Source of the DNA: Fusibacter ferrireducens
GTDB lineage: Bacteria; Bacillota; Clostridia; Peptostreptococcales; Acidaminobacteraceae
DNA: 64,000 nt
Assembly: GCF_015352425.1 (NCBI RefSeq)
Contig: NZ_JADKNH010000013.1
Span: 62,001 to 126,000, forward strand
Reading direction: 5' to 3'
Shown: piece after piece, positions 44,346 through 53,218 of the stretch
Position numbering within the stretch: position 1 is the first letter of the stretch
Layout: each line of letters starts with the position of its first letter
Program-made: the position numbers and the translations under genes
The notes under the pieces: generated by a model
What the model saw: only the letters and a program-made list of their open reading frames with translations
The model's database searches: none
What the model was told of the DNA's origin: nothing

Positions 44346-46304
44346 TTATTTTGGCACAAAATGATTTTCTACGCCTACTATTGAAATTTGATCTTTTGAA
44401 ACCGTTGTGTGCTCTCCTACTATGTGAAACTTATAAGGCGTAAGTTGTTCCCCTCTAGCACGTATTTTTATAAAATAAGTTTTGCCGGCTTCTAAAACAC
44501 CTTCTGTATAGAAACGAATGACTTCACCCTCGTTGTACCACCCCGACAAAATTTTTTCCCTATCTTCATCAAATACTGCACCTTGAATAAGACCTTCACT
44601 GATGCTAAAACACACATACAAATCCGTTTGAGAAGGTATAAACTTATACCAGATTTCATCATGTGGGTTTTGGATAATGCTACCATAATCCTCCAAATCT
44701 ATTTCAAAATCTTTTTCTAAAAGCGGATTTCTAGCACTTATAATGTAAGCTTCATTATAGGAAGTTATCCAGTTGCTTGCAAGCGTTAACCGCTTCAATT
44801 CCTTTAGGGCGCTTAATCCTTTAATATCTTGAATTTGGTTGTGGTCCAGCTTTAAAAATTTCATGCGGCTGGCATCTACTTCTTTACGAGCTTCCGCTTC
44901 CAAAATTGGAGAGATGTCTGTGATTTGATTTTCCTTTACATCCAACCCTTCAAGAAGTGGCAATGAAGCTACAAATTTGATTTCGCTAAGATTGTTTTGA
45001 CTGAGGTTTAAATGTCTCAGATTTGTCATTTGACCTAAAAAGTCATAGCCACCTTTTAAATTGGTATGATCTAGATACACGTCCTCAAGTTGTGACATTT
45101 TCCGAATGATAGACACATCTGCATTTGTAGGCCCTTGAAAGTAAAGGTATTTTAGAGCCTTCAACTCAAGGATTGGCGTAATATCCTTAACATTTGTATA
45201 ACTGATATTCAAAAGTTCTAGATTCTTAAGCGTTTTCAATGGTTCTAAAGAGCCCGTTAACAGATTCCCGTCAATCGCCAACCGCTTGAGTTCCGTTAAT
45301 CCCGACAACGCTTCTATACTGTCAAATCCATTTGAACCCAGATAGAGTTGATTCAGTTTTTTTAAATGCTTTAAGGCACCCAATTCTGAGATTTGATTCC
45401 CTCTAAAATTGATCAATTCTAGATTTTTAAAGTACTGTATACCGTACAGGTCATGTATGGAGACATGATTATACCATTGCGTTGTGGACGGATTCTTTAG
45501 ATCATAGGTTATTTTGGAAATTGAAAGTGCTTCTTCTTTGGTGATTTTGCCCTCAATTTTTTTGCCAATAGCACCCTCCACTTCACGTTTTAAAACAGCT
45601 TCCAAAGTAGGATCATTAAAATCAACGTATGGATTTAGAGTCATATTTACACCTATACTGGCAATCACCAAAATCACAAAAAAGGCAACCATCCATTTAA
45701 GGTGCCTAAGATTTAAAAATGCGCTTAAGCCGACAAGTGACTTTACAGGCTCATCTGAATCTACTCCGTCGGTTAATTTGGTGTGTGCCTCTGCTTCCAA
45801 ATGCTTTTTTTCAATCTCTTCAGCCGTTAGATAAATCAGTTCATTCTTGTAAGCCAACGCCAGTAGTTTAAAGAAAAACAGATAGCATTCGGCCTCTGAT
45901 TTGGGCTCATCTAACTGCATTTTCTTTAAGTTTAAAGTGCGCTTAAGTTTATTGGTCATTTCCAGCATTTCTTGTACCGCGATGTCTTTAAGTGCGTCAG
46001 CCACTGCATGGCTTACAAATGCTGCTTTCACTGGCGTAGGCATTATATTTTTTTGCCATTGACTCAGATTGGAACTGCTAATACTTTCAAGATAAAAATT
46101 ATTGCCAAATGTGATCAGATCTCCTCTTCGGAGGTCGAATGTTTCTATTATTAAATCTAGTACAGGGGTCACGCCTATTTTGATCTCTTTTTGAAATCTC
46201 TCACGCTGTTCTTCATATTTGCTCACGACACATACATTTTTTTTGTTCGATTCATATCTCAACTCAATTAGCAATTTTAACAAGGTATTAAAATTCAAAC
46301 GCAT
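44346..46304 (-). CDS. membrane-anchored leucine-rich-repeat protein
   Basis: The 652-residue product starts at ATG 46304, with GGGGGGAAAGCG before it (an earlier in-frame ATG lacks a site). Residues 1 to about 205 are a soluble, Lys/Glu-rich cytoplasmic part of unknown family, with a possible helix-turn-helix-like stretch around 35-60. A single membrane segment lies at about 209-228 (WMVAFFVILVIASIGVNM). The outside part carries about ten leucine-rich repeats (about 280-540: LELINFRGNQISELGALKHL, LRHLNLSQNNLSEI) of the 22-residue bacterial type, then a C-terminal beta-rich pre-peptidase-like domain (LEAGKTYFIKIRARG). The layout, an outside recognition domain joined to an inside domain, suggests a sensor or adhesin. 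Function unknown. Confidence 0.75.
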   Translation of the reverse strand: MRLNFNTLLKLLIELRYESNKKNVCVVSKYEEQRERFQKEIKIGVTPVLDLIIETFDLRRGDLITFGNNFYLESISSSNLSQWQKNIMPTPVKAAFVSHAVADALKDIAVQEMLEMTNKLKRTLNLKKMQLDEPKSEAECYLFFFKLLALAYKNELIYLTAEEIEKKHLEAEAHTKLTDGVDSDEPVKSLVGLSAFLNLRHLKWMVAFFVILVIASIGVNMTLNPYVDFNDPTLEAVLKREVEGAIGKKIEGKITKEEALSISKITYDLKNPSTTQWYNHVSIHDLYGIQYFKNLELINFRGNQISELGALKHLKKLNQLYLGSNGFDSIEALSGLTELKRLAIDGNLLTGSLEPLKTLKNLELLNISYTNVKDITPILELKALKYLYFQGPTNADVSIIRKMSQLEDVYLDHTNLKGGYDFLGQMTNLRHLNLSQNNLSEIKFVASLPLLEGLDVKENQITDISPILEAEARKEVDASRMKFLKLDHNQIQDIKGLSALKELKRLTLASNWITSYNEAYIISARNPLLEKDFEIDLEDYGSIIQNPHDEIWYKFIPSQTDLYVCFSISEGLIQGAVFDEDREKILSGWYNEGEVIRFYTEGVLEAGKTYFIKIRARGEQLTPYKFHIVGEHTTVSKDQISIVGVENHFVPK

Positions 46305-46495
46305 CGCTTTCCCCCCAGTTTTGATAGTTGTAAATTTATTATACTGGGGAACCACACGCTCTGCAAGCAAAATACCACTAAACTACAGATTTTTCGATAA
46401 ATAATTCACAATTTCAAATTGGATTCATATCTGTCTGCATTCGGTACTGGAAATATACCCGTATGCATATGATAAACTTAAAATTCTCTAAAATC

Positions 46496-46576
46496 TAAAA
46501 AGAAGCCATCCCAAGGGGGCCACTTAAAAAGTCATACTGCTATATCTTTTTAAGTGACACCCCATGAGATGCCTTC
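46496..46576 (-). terminator. long imperfect terminator hairpin after the SLH/beta-helix gene
   Basis: An imperfect stem of about 31 bp (perfect core CACTTAAAAAG / CTTTTTAAGTG, outer AGAAG / CTTCT and CATC / GATG segments) surrounds a 14-base loop, 30 bases past the stop of the gene at 46605. On the minus strand it is followed by TTTTAGATTTT. The stretch 46305-46495 holds nothing I recognise. Confidence 0.6.
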
Positions 46577-46604
46577 TCTTTTACAAATCTAATGGATTTC
46601 CGGA

Positions 46605-49600
46605 TTAATGAACCCAGTAATAACTGTTATCCATTTTTATAATCATCCCTTGATCGAGAAGAATACTTGCATCCTGAATTTCATTTGAATCGTTCACGGC
46701 ATCATTCATGTTGTAATAAAAACGGATATCTACATATCCACTGACGCCTTTCATGGATGCTCTGAGTTCTTCTTTGAGATCCCACCAAGTCATGCCAATA
46801 GCTTGTTGCTTATAATCGACACCGGAGTCCACGCCACCGTTGCCAAAGATAATCCCCACAGGTGTACCGTGATCGCCATTTGCATAGAAACCATCCTCTA
46901 TACGACCATTGACTGTTACATTCCAATAAGGATAGAGTGAGTATGTTTGGTAAGCGGCTTGGCCTTCGTAGTCACGGTTAGCCTCATATGGCTTGAGGGT
47001 GTAACGTTCGTCTCCAGCATACCTTGTGATGAAATAATCTGGAGCATACAAATAACCGGTCCCAAAATAATTAGGCTCAAACTCACCATTTACATATCTT
47101 ATGCCATTTTCAAGTCTTGCTACATAGTCATTATTATCAGTGCCATTAACCGTTTGTCTAACTGAAATACTGCTAAGAGGATGATTCCAAACCTCATCGC
47201 CAGATCCAAATTCTGTTGGATCTAAAATGACCAAAACGGCACTTGTTGAAGTACTCTTAATCCACTGTACACTGTATTTAAATTCAGTTGAATAGGCTGT
47301 ACTAAATCGATTTTCATCGTCACCATTTCTGCCAACATTAATTTCTATGCTTTGAGCATTTGGATCAATATTGAATACTTCAATACCGATATTGTGCGGC
47401 CCATAAAGTGTCGTATCTTCTTTAGTCAATTTAATACCTGGTGCTTTAGGGGTTCCAAATGATCCAAAATCACGCTCTGCACTTCTCAAAGAAAGCGTAC
47501 AAACATCGCTTAAACCATCTGCATTTTTTAGACCACTTGTACTCTTGAATTTATAGTCTTTAACACTATGCTCTTCAAAGATGAGGTCACCGTCCACTTC
47601 TGGGGCACTATACCAATTTCTTACCGTTGTGCTTACAGGTGCCGTGTCACAAACCAATTGAAGTGTCTTCGCATTGATCCAAAGACCATGATATGCAGCT
47701 CCAAACGACTGACCATTAAAATCAATAAGCGCATTCAACGCATTTTGATCAAGTGTTGCACCTTGCTTTGCACCTGCCATGTTCGTATCCGCTTTAAATA
47801 CGATGGTCAAAGTATCGCCGCTTCCGAGGCCAACTTCTTTTGCGCCTTTTTCTTCTTTGTAATAGCCCTCTATTGCTGGCCCAGCATAAGGTCTGATTTC
47901 AAAGACGCGTGAGTCCACATAAGGCACATTTTCTGGCCAATTCGTCCCATCATAACTTTTTACATCAAATCCAGAAGTTTTAATATAAAATCTAAATTGT
48001 GCATCTGTAACCGCTTCGGTTTGACCTGATTTAAGCTTGGCGATTAATTCAAAAAATCTAGTGGCACCTGAATTTAAACTGCGCTCTTGTGGATAATAGC
48101 CATCAATCTCCCACTGTGCCGATGAACCCTTCTTCATAACCACGCCAATAACGCTGACGTTGTCCTCTGAAACTGTATTATTGAATTCATCTCTGAGAAC
48201 CACTTCGATCTGTCCGTTTGAAGTCCCTTCTACGTGTCCTGGTGCAAGCTCTGGTAATTGTTCACCTGAAACGATACTGAGCGGCGGTTGAACCGTTACT
48301 TCTAAATGATTAAAACCTGTGCTTTCAATTCTTTGCGTTAAAACAGCATCCTTATATCCTGTTGCTTTAACCGTTATTATAACGGCACTGCCTGTAGTAT
48401 TGAAAAGTTGTCTATTGGTTTCATTGAATTTAATGGTAATTTTCCCCTCAGATAGCGTATAATCAGAAGCTTGTAATGCGCCTTCTTGAGATGTGCTGCG
48501 TTTTACCATTAAACCCGTAATTTTACTTCTCCAAGTGACATTATCCGCGAATGTAATTTCCATATCTTGAGCTACCGTAGGCGTGGTACTATCCGCATTA
48601 AGCACTGGCGGTGTCAGCAAAGCTGGTTGATCTGTGCCGCCGTTATCGCCACCATGACCCGAGTCGCCACCCGTATTATTGCCAGTTTCTTTATCATCAT
48701 TTGAACCACCAGAAGATCCCCCTCCAGAAGTCGGGCCTGCCGAAGCACCACCTCCAGCGGTAACAACGGCATCTGTATTGGTGTCATCTGCTGCCGCATT
48801 GATCTTTTCAATCTTACTTGGTTTGACGGCAAAGTTCATATCTTTAACGGAAACCGTTGCAGTCTCTATGGAGCCCTCTCCTGTAAAAGTCGCTATTTTA
48901 TTCACATAAGCATGACTGACATTCGCTTCTTTATTGAGTGCAACATTGACGCCTTCGGCTTCACTTGAAATGTTGAGATTATTAATCTTTCCTGAGATGA
49001 AATCCAATTTCGAAAAAGAAGTTAACATGTCCACCATTTCAAAATTCCCAATCAGTTCAATGGTTGCATCTTTTGGAATTTCAACATTAACCGTCTTAAA
49101 GCCACTGTTTGATGATTCTATTTTGGCAACAGACTTAATCGTCGTTGATTCGACCTCAGTACTGCCTTCGCTCACCAATCTCACTTTTGATCCAAAAGGT
49201 ACATTGACAAGCACTTTTCCAAGTTTCGTGTTGATGAGAATAATACTGTTTTCACCACCACCGCGAATAATTGTTTCGCCTTTTACGATGACATTATCCA
49301 GCTCAATATGACCAAGACCAACCCCTTCAGTGATGAATAAGTCCCCTTCAACCGTGGTATTTTTAACTTTAATGCCCGTTGCAGTCAAAGTTAAATTTCC
49401 CTTGATCACTTGACTATGAACTTCATCGCCCACTTGAGCGTCCTTTTGACTCACAAGTTCACCTGCTGTTTTCGTTAAAAGTGTCGCCACCTCAGCTCTT
49501 GTGATCTTTTGATTAGGTCTAAAGGTGCCATCTTCAAATCCAGAGACAATATTTTCATTTACAAGAAAATTGATGCCTGTTTTTACAGTGGCACTAAGTG

Positions 49601-50072
49601 AAGCAATATCTTTAAATTTATTCGTAAGTACTGGCAGCTCACGATCTTTCATTAAAATATTAGATAACAAAACAGCTGCTTCTTGACGCGTAATCTCTGC
49701 ATCAGCATTTATCGCACCTGTAAAGTCCTTTACCAAATACCCTTGATTGAGCGCCGCTTTAATCTCCTGTTCATACCACTGCTCGGAACTGTAATCCGAG
49801 TTTGCAGTTTCAGTATAGCCAAAGACGTGATTTAAAAAAGTAATATACTCTGCCTTCGTAATCGGATTGTCCGGTTTAAAAGACCCGTCTGGATAACCAT
49901 TGATAACACCTTGTCCTAAAAACTTTGAAATATAAGCCTGCGCCCAGTGATCTGTGTAATCTACGTTACTCCCCTTTGCGCTGGCAAAGACAAATGACTG
50001 ATTAATCAACATCAGTACAATTAAGCTTAGAGCAAAGCTTTTCCTCTTTAAAATATTTTTGAATAAAATCAT
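46605..50072 (-). CDS. SLH-domain surface protein with beta-helix-like region
   Basis: A secreted 1155-residue protein. Signal peptide, then three SLH repeats within about 30-210 (HWAQAYISKFLGQGVINGYP, NFLVNENIVSGFEDGTFRPN). A beta-helix-like region follows (NTTVEGDLFITEGVGLGHIE, VIVKGETIIRGGGENSI), then a Gly/Ser-rich linker and a variable C-terminal half with a hemoblobin/Ig-like stretch (NWYSAPEVDGDLIF). This order equals that of the protein at 23948-27337, so the two are paralogues that differ in the C-terminal half. ATG 50072 is chosen because ACGGGGGTACAAA precedes it. It stands alone between two terminators. Confidence 0.86.
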   Translation of the reverse strand: MILFKNILKRKSFALSLIVLMLINQSFVFASAKGSNVDYTDHWAQAYISKFLGQGVINGYPDGSFKPDNPITKAEYITFLNHVFGYTETANSDYSSEQWYEQEIKAALNQGYLVKDFTGAINADAEITRQEAAVLLSNILMKDRELPVLTNKFKDIASLSATVKTGINFLVNENIVSGFEDGTFRPNQKITRAEVATLLTKTAGELVSQKDAQVGDEVHSQVIKGNLTLTATGIKVKNTTVEGDLFITEGVGLGHIELDNVIVKGETIIRGGGENSIILINTKLGKVLVNVPFGSKVRLVSEGSTEVESTTIKSVAKIESSNSGFKTVNVEIPKDATIELIGNFEMVDMLTSFSKLDFISGKINNLNISSEAEGVNVALNKEANVSHAYVNKIATFTGEGSIETATVSVKDMNFAVKPSKIEKINAAADDTNTDAVVTAGGGASAGPTSGGGSSGGSNDDKETGNNTGGDSGHGGDNGGTDQPALLTPPVLNADSTTPTVAQDMEITFADNVTWRSKITGLMVKRSTSQEGALQASDYTLSEGKITIKFNETNRQLFNTTGSAVIITVKATGYKDAVLTQRIESTGFNHLEVTVQPPLSIVSGEQLPELAPGHVEGTSNGQIEVVLRDEFNNTVSEDNVSVIGVVMKKGSSAQWEIDGYYPQERSLNSGATRFFELIAKLKSGQTEAVTDAQFRFYIKTSGFDVKSYDGTNWPENVPYVDSRVFEIRPYAGPAIEGYYKEEKGAKEVGLGSGDTLTIVFKADTNMAGAKQGATLDQNALNALIDFNGQSFGAAYHGLWINAKTLQLVCDTAPVSTTVRNWYSAPEVDGDLIFEEHSVKDYKFKSTSGLKNADGLSDVCTLSLRSAERDFGSFGTPKAPGIKLTKEDTTLYGPHNIGIEVFNIDPNAQSIEINVGRNGDDENRFSTAYSTEFKYSVQWIKSTSTSAVLVILDPTEFGSGDEVWNHPLSSISVRQTVNGTDNNDYVARLENGIRYVNGEFEPNYFGTGYLYAPDYFITRYAGDERYTLKPYEANRDYEGQAAYQTYSLYPYWNVTVNGRIEDGFYANGDHGTPVGIIFGNGGVDSGVDYKQQAIGMTWWDLKEELRASMKGVSGYVDIRFYYNMNDAVNDSNEIQDASILLDQGMIIKMDNSYYWVH

Positions 50073-50230
50073 TTTGTACCCCCGTATCAACTATTTTCTA
50101 TTTAAGTGACCCTGCTGATATGTTCTTTTTAGTGAATTGACTTCTTTGATAGTATGACTATAATTTTTTAAATCTTTTTTTAATCTTTATTTTGAGCTAG
50201 CCTACTGCCCATTATGACCATTAAATGGAG

Positions 50231-50273
50231 AAAAAAAAAGCGCATTTAATGCATTAAATCCATTAAATGTGCT
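50231..50273 (-). terminator. intrinsic terminator of corA
   Basis: AGCGCATTTAATG (50239-50251) pairs with CATTAAATGTGCT (50261-50273), one mismatch, followed on the minus strand by nine T. It lies 100 bases past the corA stop. The rest of 50073-50230 should carry the promoter of the next SLH gene, but no clear boxes were found. Confidence 0.75.
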
Positions 50274-50372
50274 CTTTTAAGCTATCCTATTCTATTTTTT
50301 TATTTCAATTTAAACAATCAACATCTTTTTGAGCAAACAATGTCGAGGACTCTTGATCTGAAAGCGTATAGA

Positions 50373-51395
50373 TCAATCCCTTTTAAAATACCACAACATG
50401 CCCAAAGTGCTCAGCACACAAAAGATGGAAAAATACAAAAATGCATTCGGATTTCCAAGCCCAGGCATATGTTTGAAGTTCATTCCAAATACACCTGCTA
50501 GAAAAGAGAGCGGAATAAATGTCGCAGAAAAAATTGTCAGTGTCGTCATCACCTTGTTCATATTATTGCTGACATTGGTCTGATGCGTTTCATAAAGAGT
50601 GGCGATGACTTCGCGATACATCACTATATTTTCTTTAAGATGCGTTGTATGATCTGCCACGTCTCTTAAATACAGCTTTGTATACTCAGAGAAGTGATTG
50701 TTTTTATCAGAGAGCAATCTTGTGATGATGTCATCCAAAGGCATCACAGCTGTTTTGAGAATTAGGAGATCTTTTCTCATATGATAAAGGGATTCAATGA
50801 GAGTATCATCTTCATCAATAATTTGTCTTTCAAGTTCATCCACTTGATCTTGTATAAAATTCATCACATCCAACTGATGATCCACAATAGCATCTAATAG
50901 TGCATAAAATAAATAATCTGAGCCATTGCCTCTGATCTTGCCTTGTCCCATTCTAATGCGTTGCCTGATACCGTCAAAAACATCCTCTTGACGTTCTTGA
51001 AAAGTAATCACAATACCCGGCATCTGAATGATCGATAAATGCTCCCTAAAGAGGGTATCTTCTTTTCCCAAATAAATCATTTTAAAAATGCTGAAAAGAT
51101 ATTTTTCTTCGAACTCAACCTTACTTCTATGAGAGACATTGACGATATCTTCCATGATCATGTCATTAATCTGATACTGCTGGGCAATCTGGCTCAAAGC
51201 ATCAATATGGGATAAACCGATCACGTTAAGCCATTTAGTCCCTTTTGCAGCATGTACCTCATCCAAGTTTTTAAGTACTTTATATTCATGGTGTCCCTCT
51301 GAAAAAGAAAAGAGTTCAAGCTTTAAAGGTTCGTTTGCGTATTCCCCAGTATAAACCATCGTCCCAGGAGGTAAATTTCTTTTCGCTTTTTTCAT
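50373..51395 (-). CDS. corA: CorA-family magnesium/divalent cation channel
   Basis: A 340-residue CorA protein: long soluble N-terminal part with IGLSHIDAL and NVSHRSKVEFEEKYLFSIFKMI, a helical stalk, then two membrane helices at the C-terminus with the signature GMN at about 304 (VFGMNFKHMPGLG) between them. It conducts Mg2+ (or Co2+, Ni2+) into the cell as a pentamer. ATG 51395 has AAAGGAGATCGTGTGAT before it. Single gene with its own terminator. No M-box-like leader was seen in the 217-base upstream gap, which contains only an 8-bp inverted repeat at 51528-51554. Confidence 0.95.
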   Translation of the reverse strand: MKKAKRNLPPGTMVYTGEYANEPLKLELFSFSEGHHEYKVLKNLDEVHAAKGTKWLNVIGLSHIDALSQIAQQYQINDMIMEDIVNVSHRSKVEFEEKYLFSIFKMIYLGKEDTLFREHLSIIQMPGIVITFQERQEDVFDGIRQRIRMGQGKIRGNGSDYLFYALLDAIVDHQLDVMNFIQDQVDELERQIIDEDDTLIESLYHMRKDLLILKTAVMPLDDIITRLLSDKNNHFSEYTKLYLRDVADHTTHLKENIVMYREVIATLYETHQTNVSNNMNKVMTTLTIFSATFIPLSFLAGVFGMNFKHMPGLGNPNAFLYFSIFCVLSTLGMLWYFKRD

Positions 51396-51612
51396 ATCAC
51401 ACGATCTCCTTTATTGACGTGCTAGGCACCGATTTCATTACTTTGCAATCATTGCCCATATTATACCCCATTTTCATCACACCCCACAAAAAAAGACCCA
51501 ATCCCATAATCGACTAAGCCTTTTTCAAATCATTGGTTTTGATAAACAATGATTGCATGTCATTAGTTTTCGTCAAGATTGGAGACGGAATGTTCAACCG
51601 GCTCTAATCCAC

Positions 51613-53148
51613 CTATCTATTTATAATCTTTTCGCGATAATCATACGTAATCTCGTCTTTAAGATGTTTAATAAGCGCATGAATCATACTGGCTGCTTCT
51701 GCCTTAGTGACCCGATTAAGCGGTTTAAAAGAACCATCGTCATAACCTGTAACCAAGCCGATTTCATTTGCCATATAGACATAATCCTTAGCCCATTCTG
51801 CAATCTTAGAGTCATCTGTAAAAACAGTCTTATAAGGCGGGTTTGGTGCCAAATATTCAAGACCAAGTGCCTTGATGAGTACCGCTACCATCTCAGCCCT
51901 TGTGATGGGCTCGTCTGGCTTAAAATAACGGTTTTCACCAGACATGAGTTGATGTTCATGGATGTACTCAAAATACTGATAATCCGGATCATCAGGTAAA
52001 ACATCTAAATACGGCGTTGTCACACCGGGTCTTTTGCGCTTGATTAAATCTGTTCGCGTGGCTTCTGGCAATACACCTGCAAGTGCATTTACAACGGCCT
52101 TACCAAATTCAAGTCTTGAAATATAGGCATCTGGTGCAAAATATTCTTGCTTCACATCAAAAATCTCCAGCGACGTCAATAAAAAGACATCCTCCTTTGC
52201 CCAATGATCACCAATATCTCTAATTTTAGGCGTAATCAGCGCCTTTGTTTCCAGAATGACTTCTTTGCTCTTGTTCATTTCACTTTGATTGCGCTTAGTC
52301 ACAGTATAATCCACATCGCCTGCTGATGTCAGCGTAGGCAAATCATACTTGACACTGAGCACATTTTCCTCTGTGGTCACTTTAAAATAGCTGCCTCTAA
52401 AACTGATACTCTGAGGGTCAGTCCCCTGATAGATGAAATCCACTTTCTGAGTAGATGCCAAATTGATATCTAAAGCGGCATGCCAAACGAGGTTTTCCTG
52501 TGACCCCCTTACCGTAGCATCATAGTTTGGATTTGGAATACTATGTGTGATCTCTTGCCTGTTCACCATGGTCTCACTCTTGCCCCACTGATGTTCATAG
52601 CCGACGATTGGATCACCTTCATCCACAATCTTAATATAGCCTGAATTCGTCAGATAATCCCCATTAAGGTAATAAGTGCGTTCACCCACAAGCTGTCCTG
52701 CGAAATAACTCACACTTGGAGAATGATCATAAATTCGACTGTCATTAAAAGTGTATTTTCCAAGTGTAAAAGTCCCTTCATTGGTTACAATTGTCTCATC
52801 AAACTTCGTAATGGTTTTTTCATAGAGTGTCTGAGTCACAGCATCTTTTTGAGTTTTAACCACATCATAAGTGATGTTTCGCGTCAGTGTAATGTTCTCA
52901 GCTGTATTTGCAAGACTAAAGGTCACTTTCTGCGTATAGGTGTCCTTATTGGGCACTGCTGGTACTTTGACAATACCCTTTAGCGTCATCGGTTTACCTG
53001 TTAAAAAGAACATTTCTTCATATTCATATGTGCCATCTAAAGCCACATCCCCTATAACACCACCTTCAACAAAGGGAATTTGGGCAAATGCAACTTGCGA
53101 GGTCAAGATCATAACGATTATTAAAATGAGACTAAATGCTCTTTTCAT
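51613..53148 (-). CDS. surface protein with C-terminal SLH domains
   Basis: The 511-residue secreted protein has a signal peptide (about 1-22, ends AFA) and a 300-residue N-terminal beta-rich part I do not recognise. Three C-terminal SLH repeats follow at about 317-500 (HWAKEDVFLLTSLEIFD, FEYIHEHQLMSGENRYFKP, YVYMANEIGLVTGYDDGSFK). SLH repeats at the C-terminus, not the N-terminus, set it apart from the others here. ATG 53148 is used (AGGTGGTATGT before it). It lies 70 bases after the gene at 53219 and is probably the last gene of the surface operon. Confidence 0.85.
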   Translation of the reverse strand: MKRAFSLILIIVMILTSQVAFAQIPFVEGGVIGDVALDGTYEYEEMFFLTGKPMTLKGIVKVPAVPNKDTYTQKVTFSLANTAENITLTRNITYDVVKTQKDAVTQTLYEKTITKFDETIVTNEGTFTLGKYTFNDSRIYDHSPSVSYFAGQLVGERTYYLNGDYLTNSGYIKIVDEGDPIVGYEHQWGKSETMVNRQEITHSIPNPNYDATVRGSQENLVWHAALDINLASTQKVDFIYQGTDPQSISFRGSYFKVTTEENVLSVKYDLPTLTSAGDVDYTVTKRNQSEMNKSKEVILETKALITPKIRDIGDHWAKEDVFLLTSLEIFDVKQEYFAPDAYISRLEFGKAVVNALAGVLPEATRTDLIKRKRPGVTTPYLDVLPDDPDYQYFEYIHEHQLMSGENRYFKPDEPITRAEMVAVLIKALGLEYLAPNPPYKTVFTDDSKIAEWAKDYVYMANEIGLVTGYDDGSFKPLNRVTKAEAASMIHALIKHLKDEITYDYREKIINR

Positions 53149-53218
53149 ACATACCACCTATTTCATTTCTATTTTTTATCCGATCACAACAGTTATCGAG
53201 CGATTAAAAGATCTTGGA

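Noticed and set aside
51528-51554. Inverted repeat AATCATTG / CAATGATT between corA and the C-terminal SLH gene
   Set aside because: Eight base pairs with no T-run on either strand; too weak to call a terminator or an operator.
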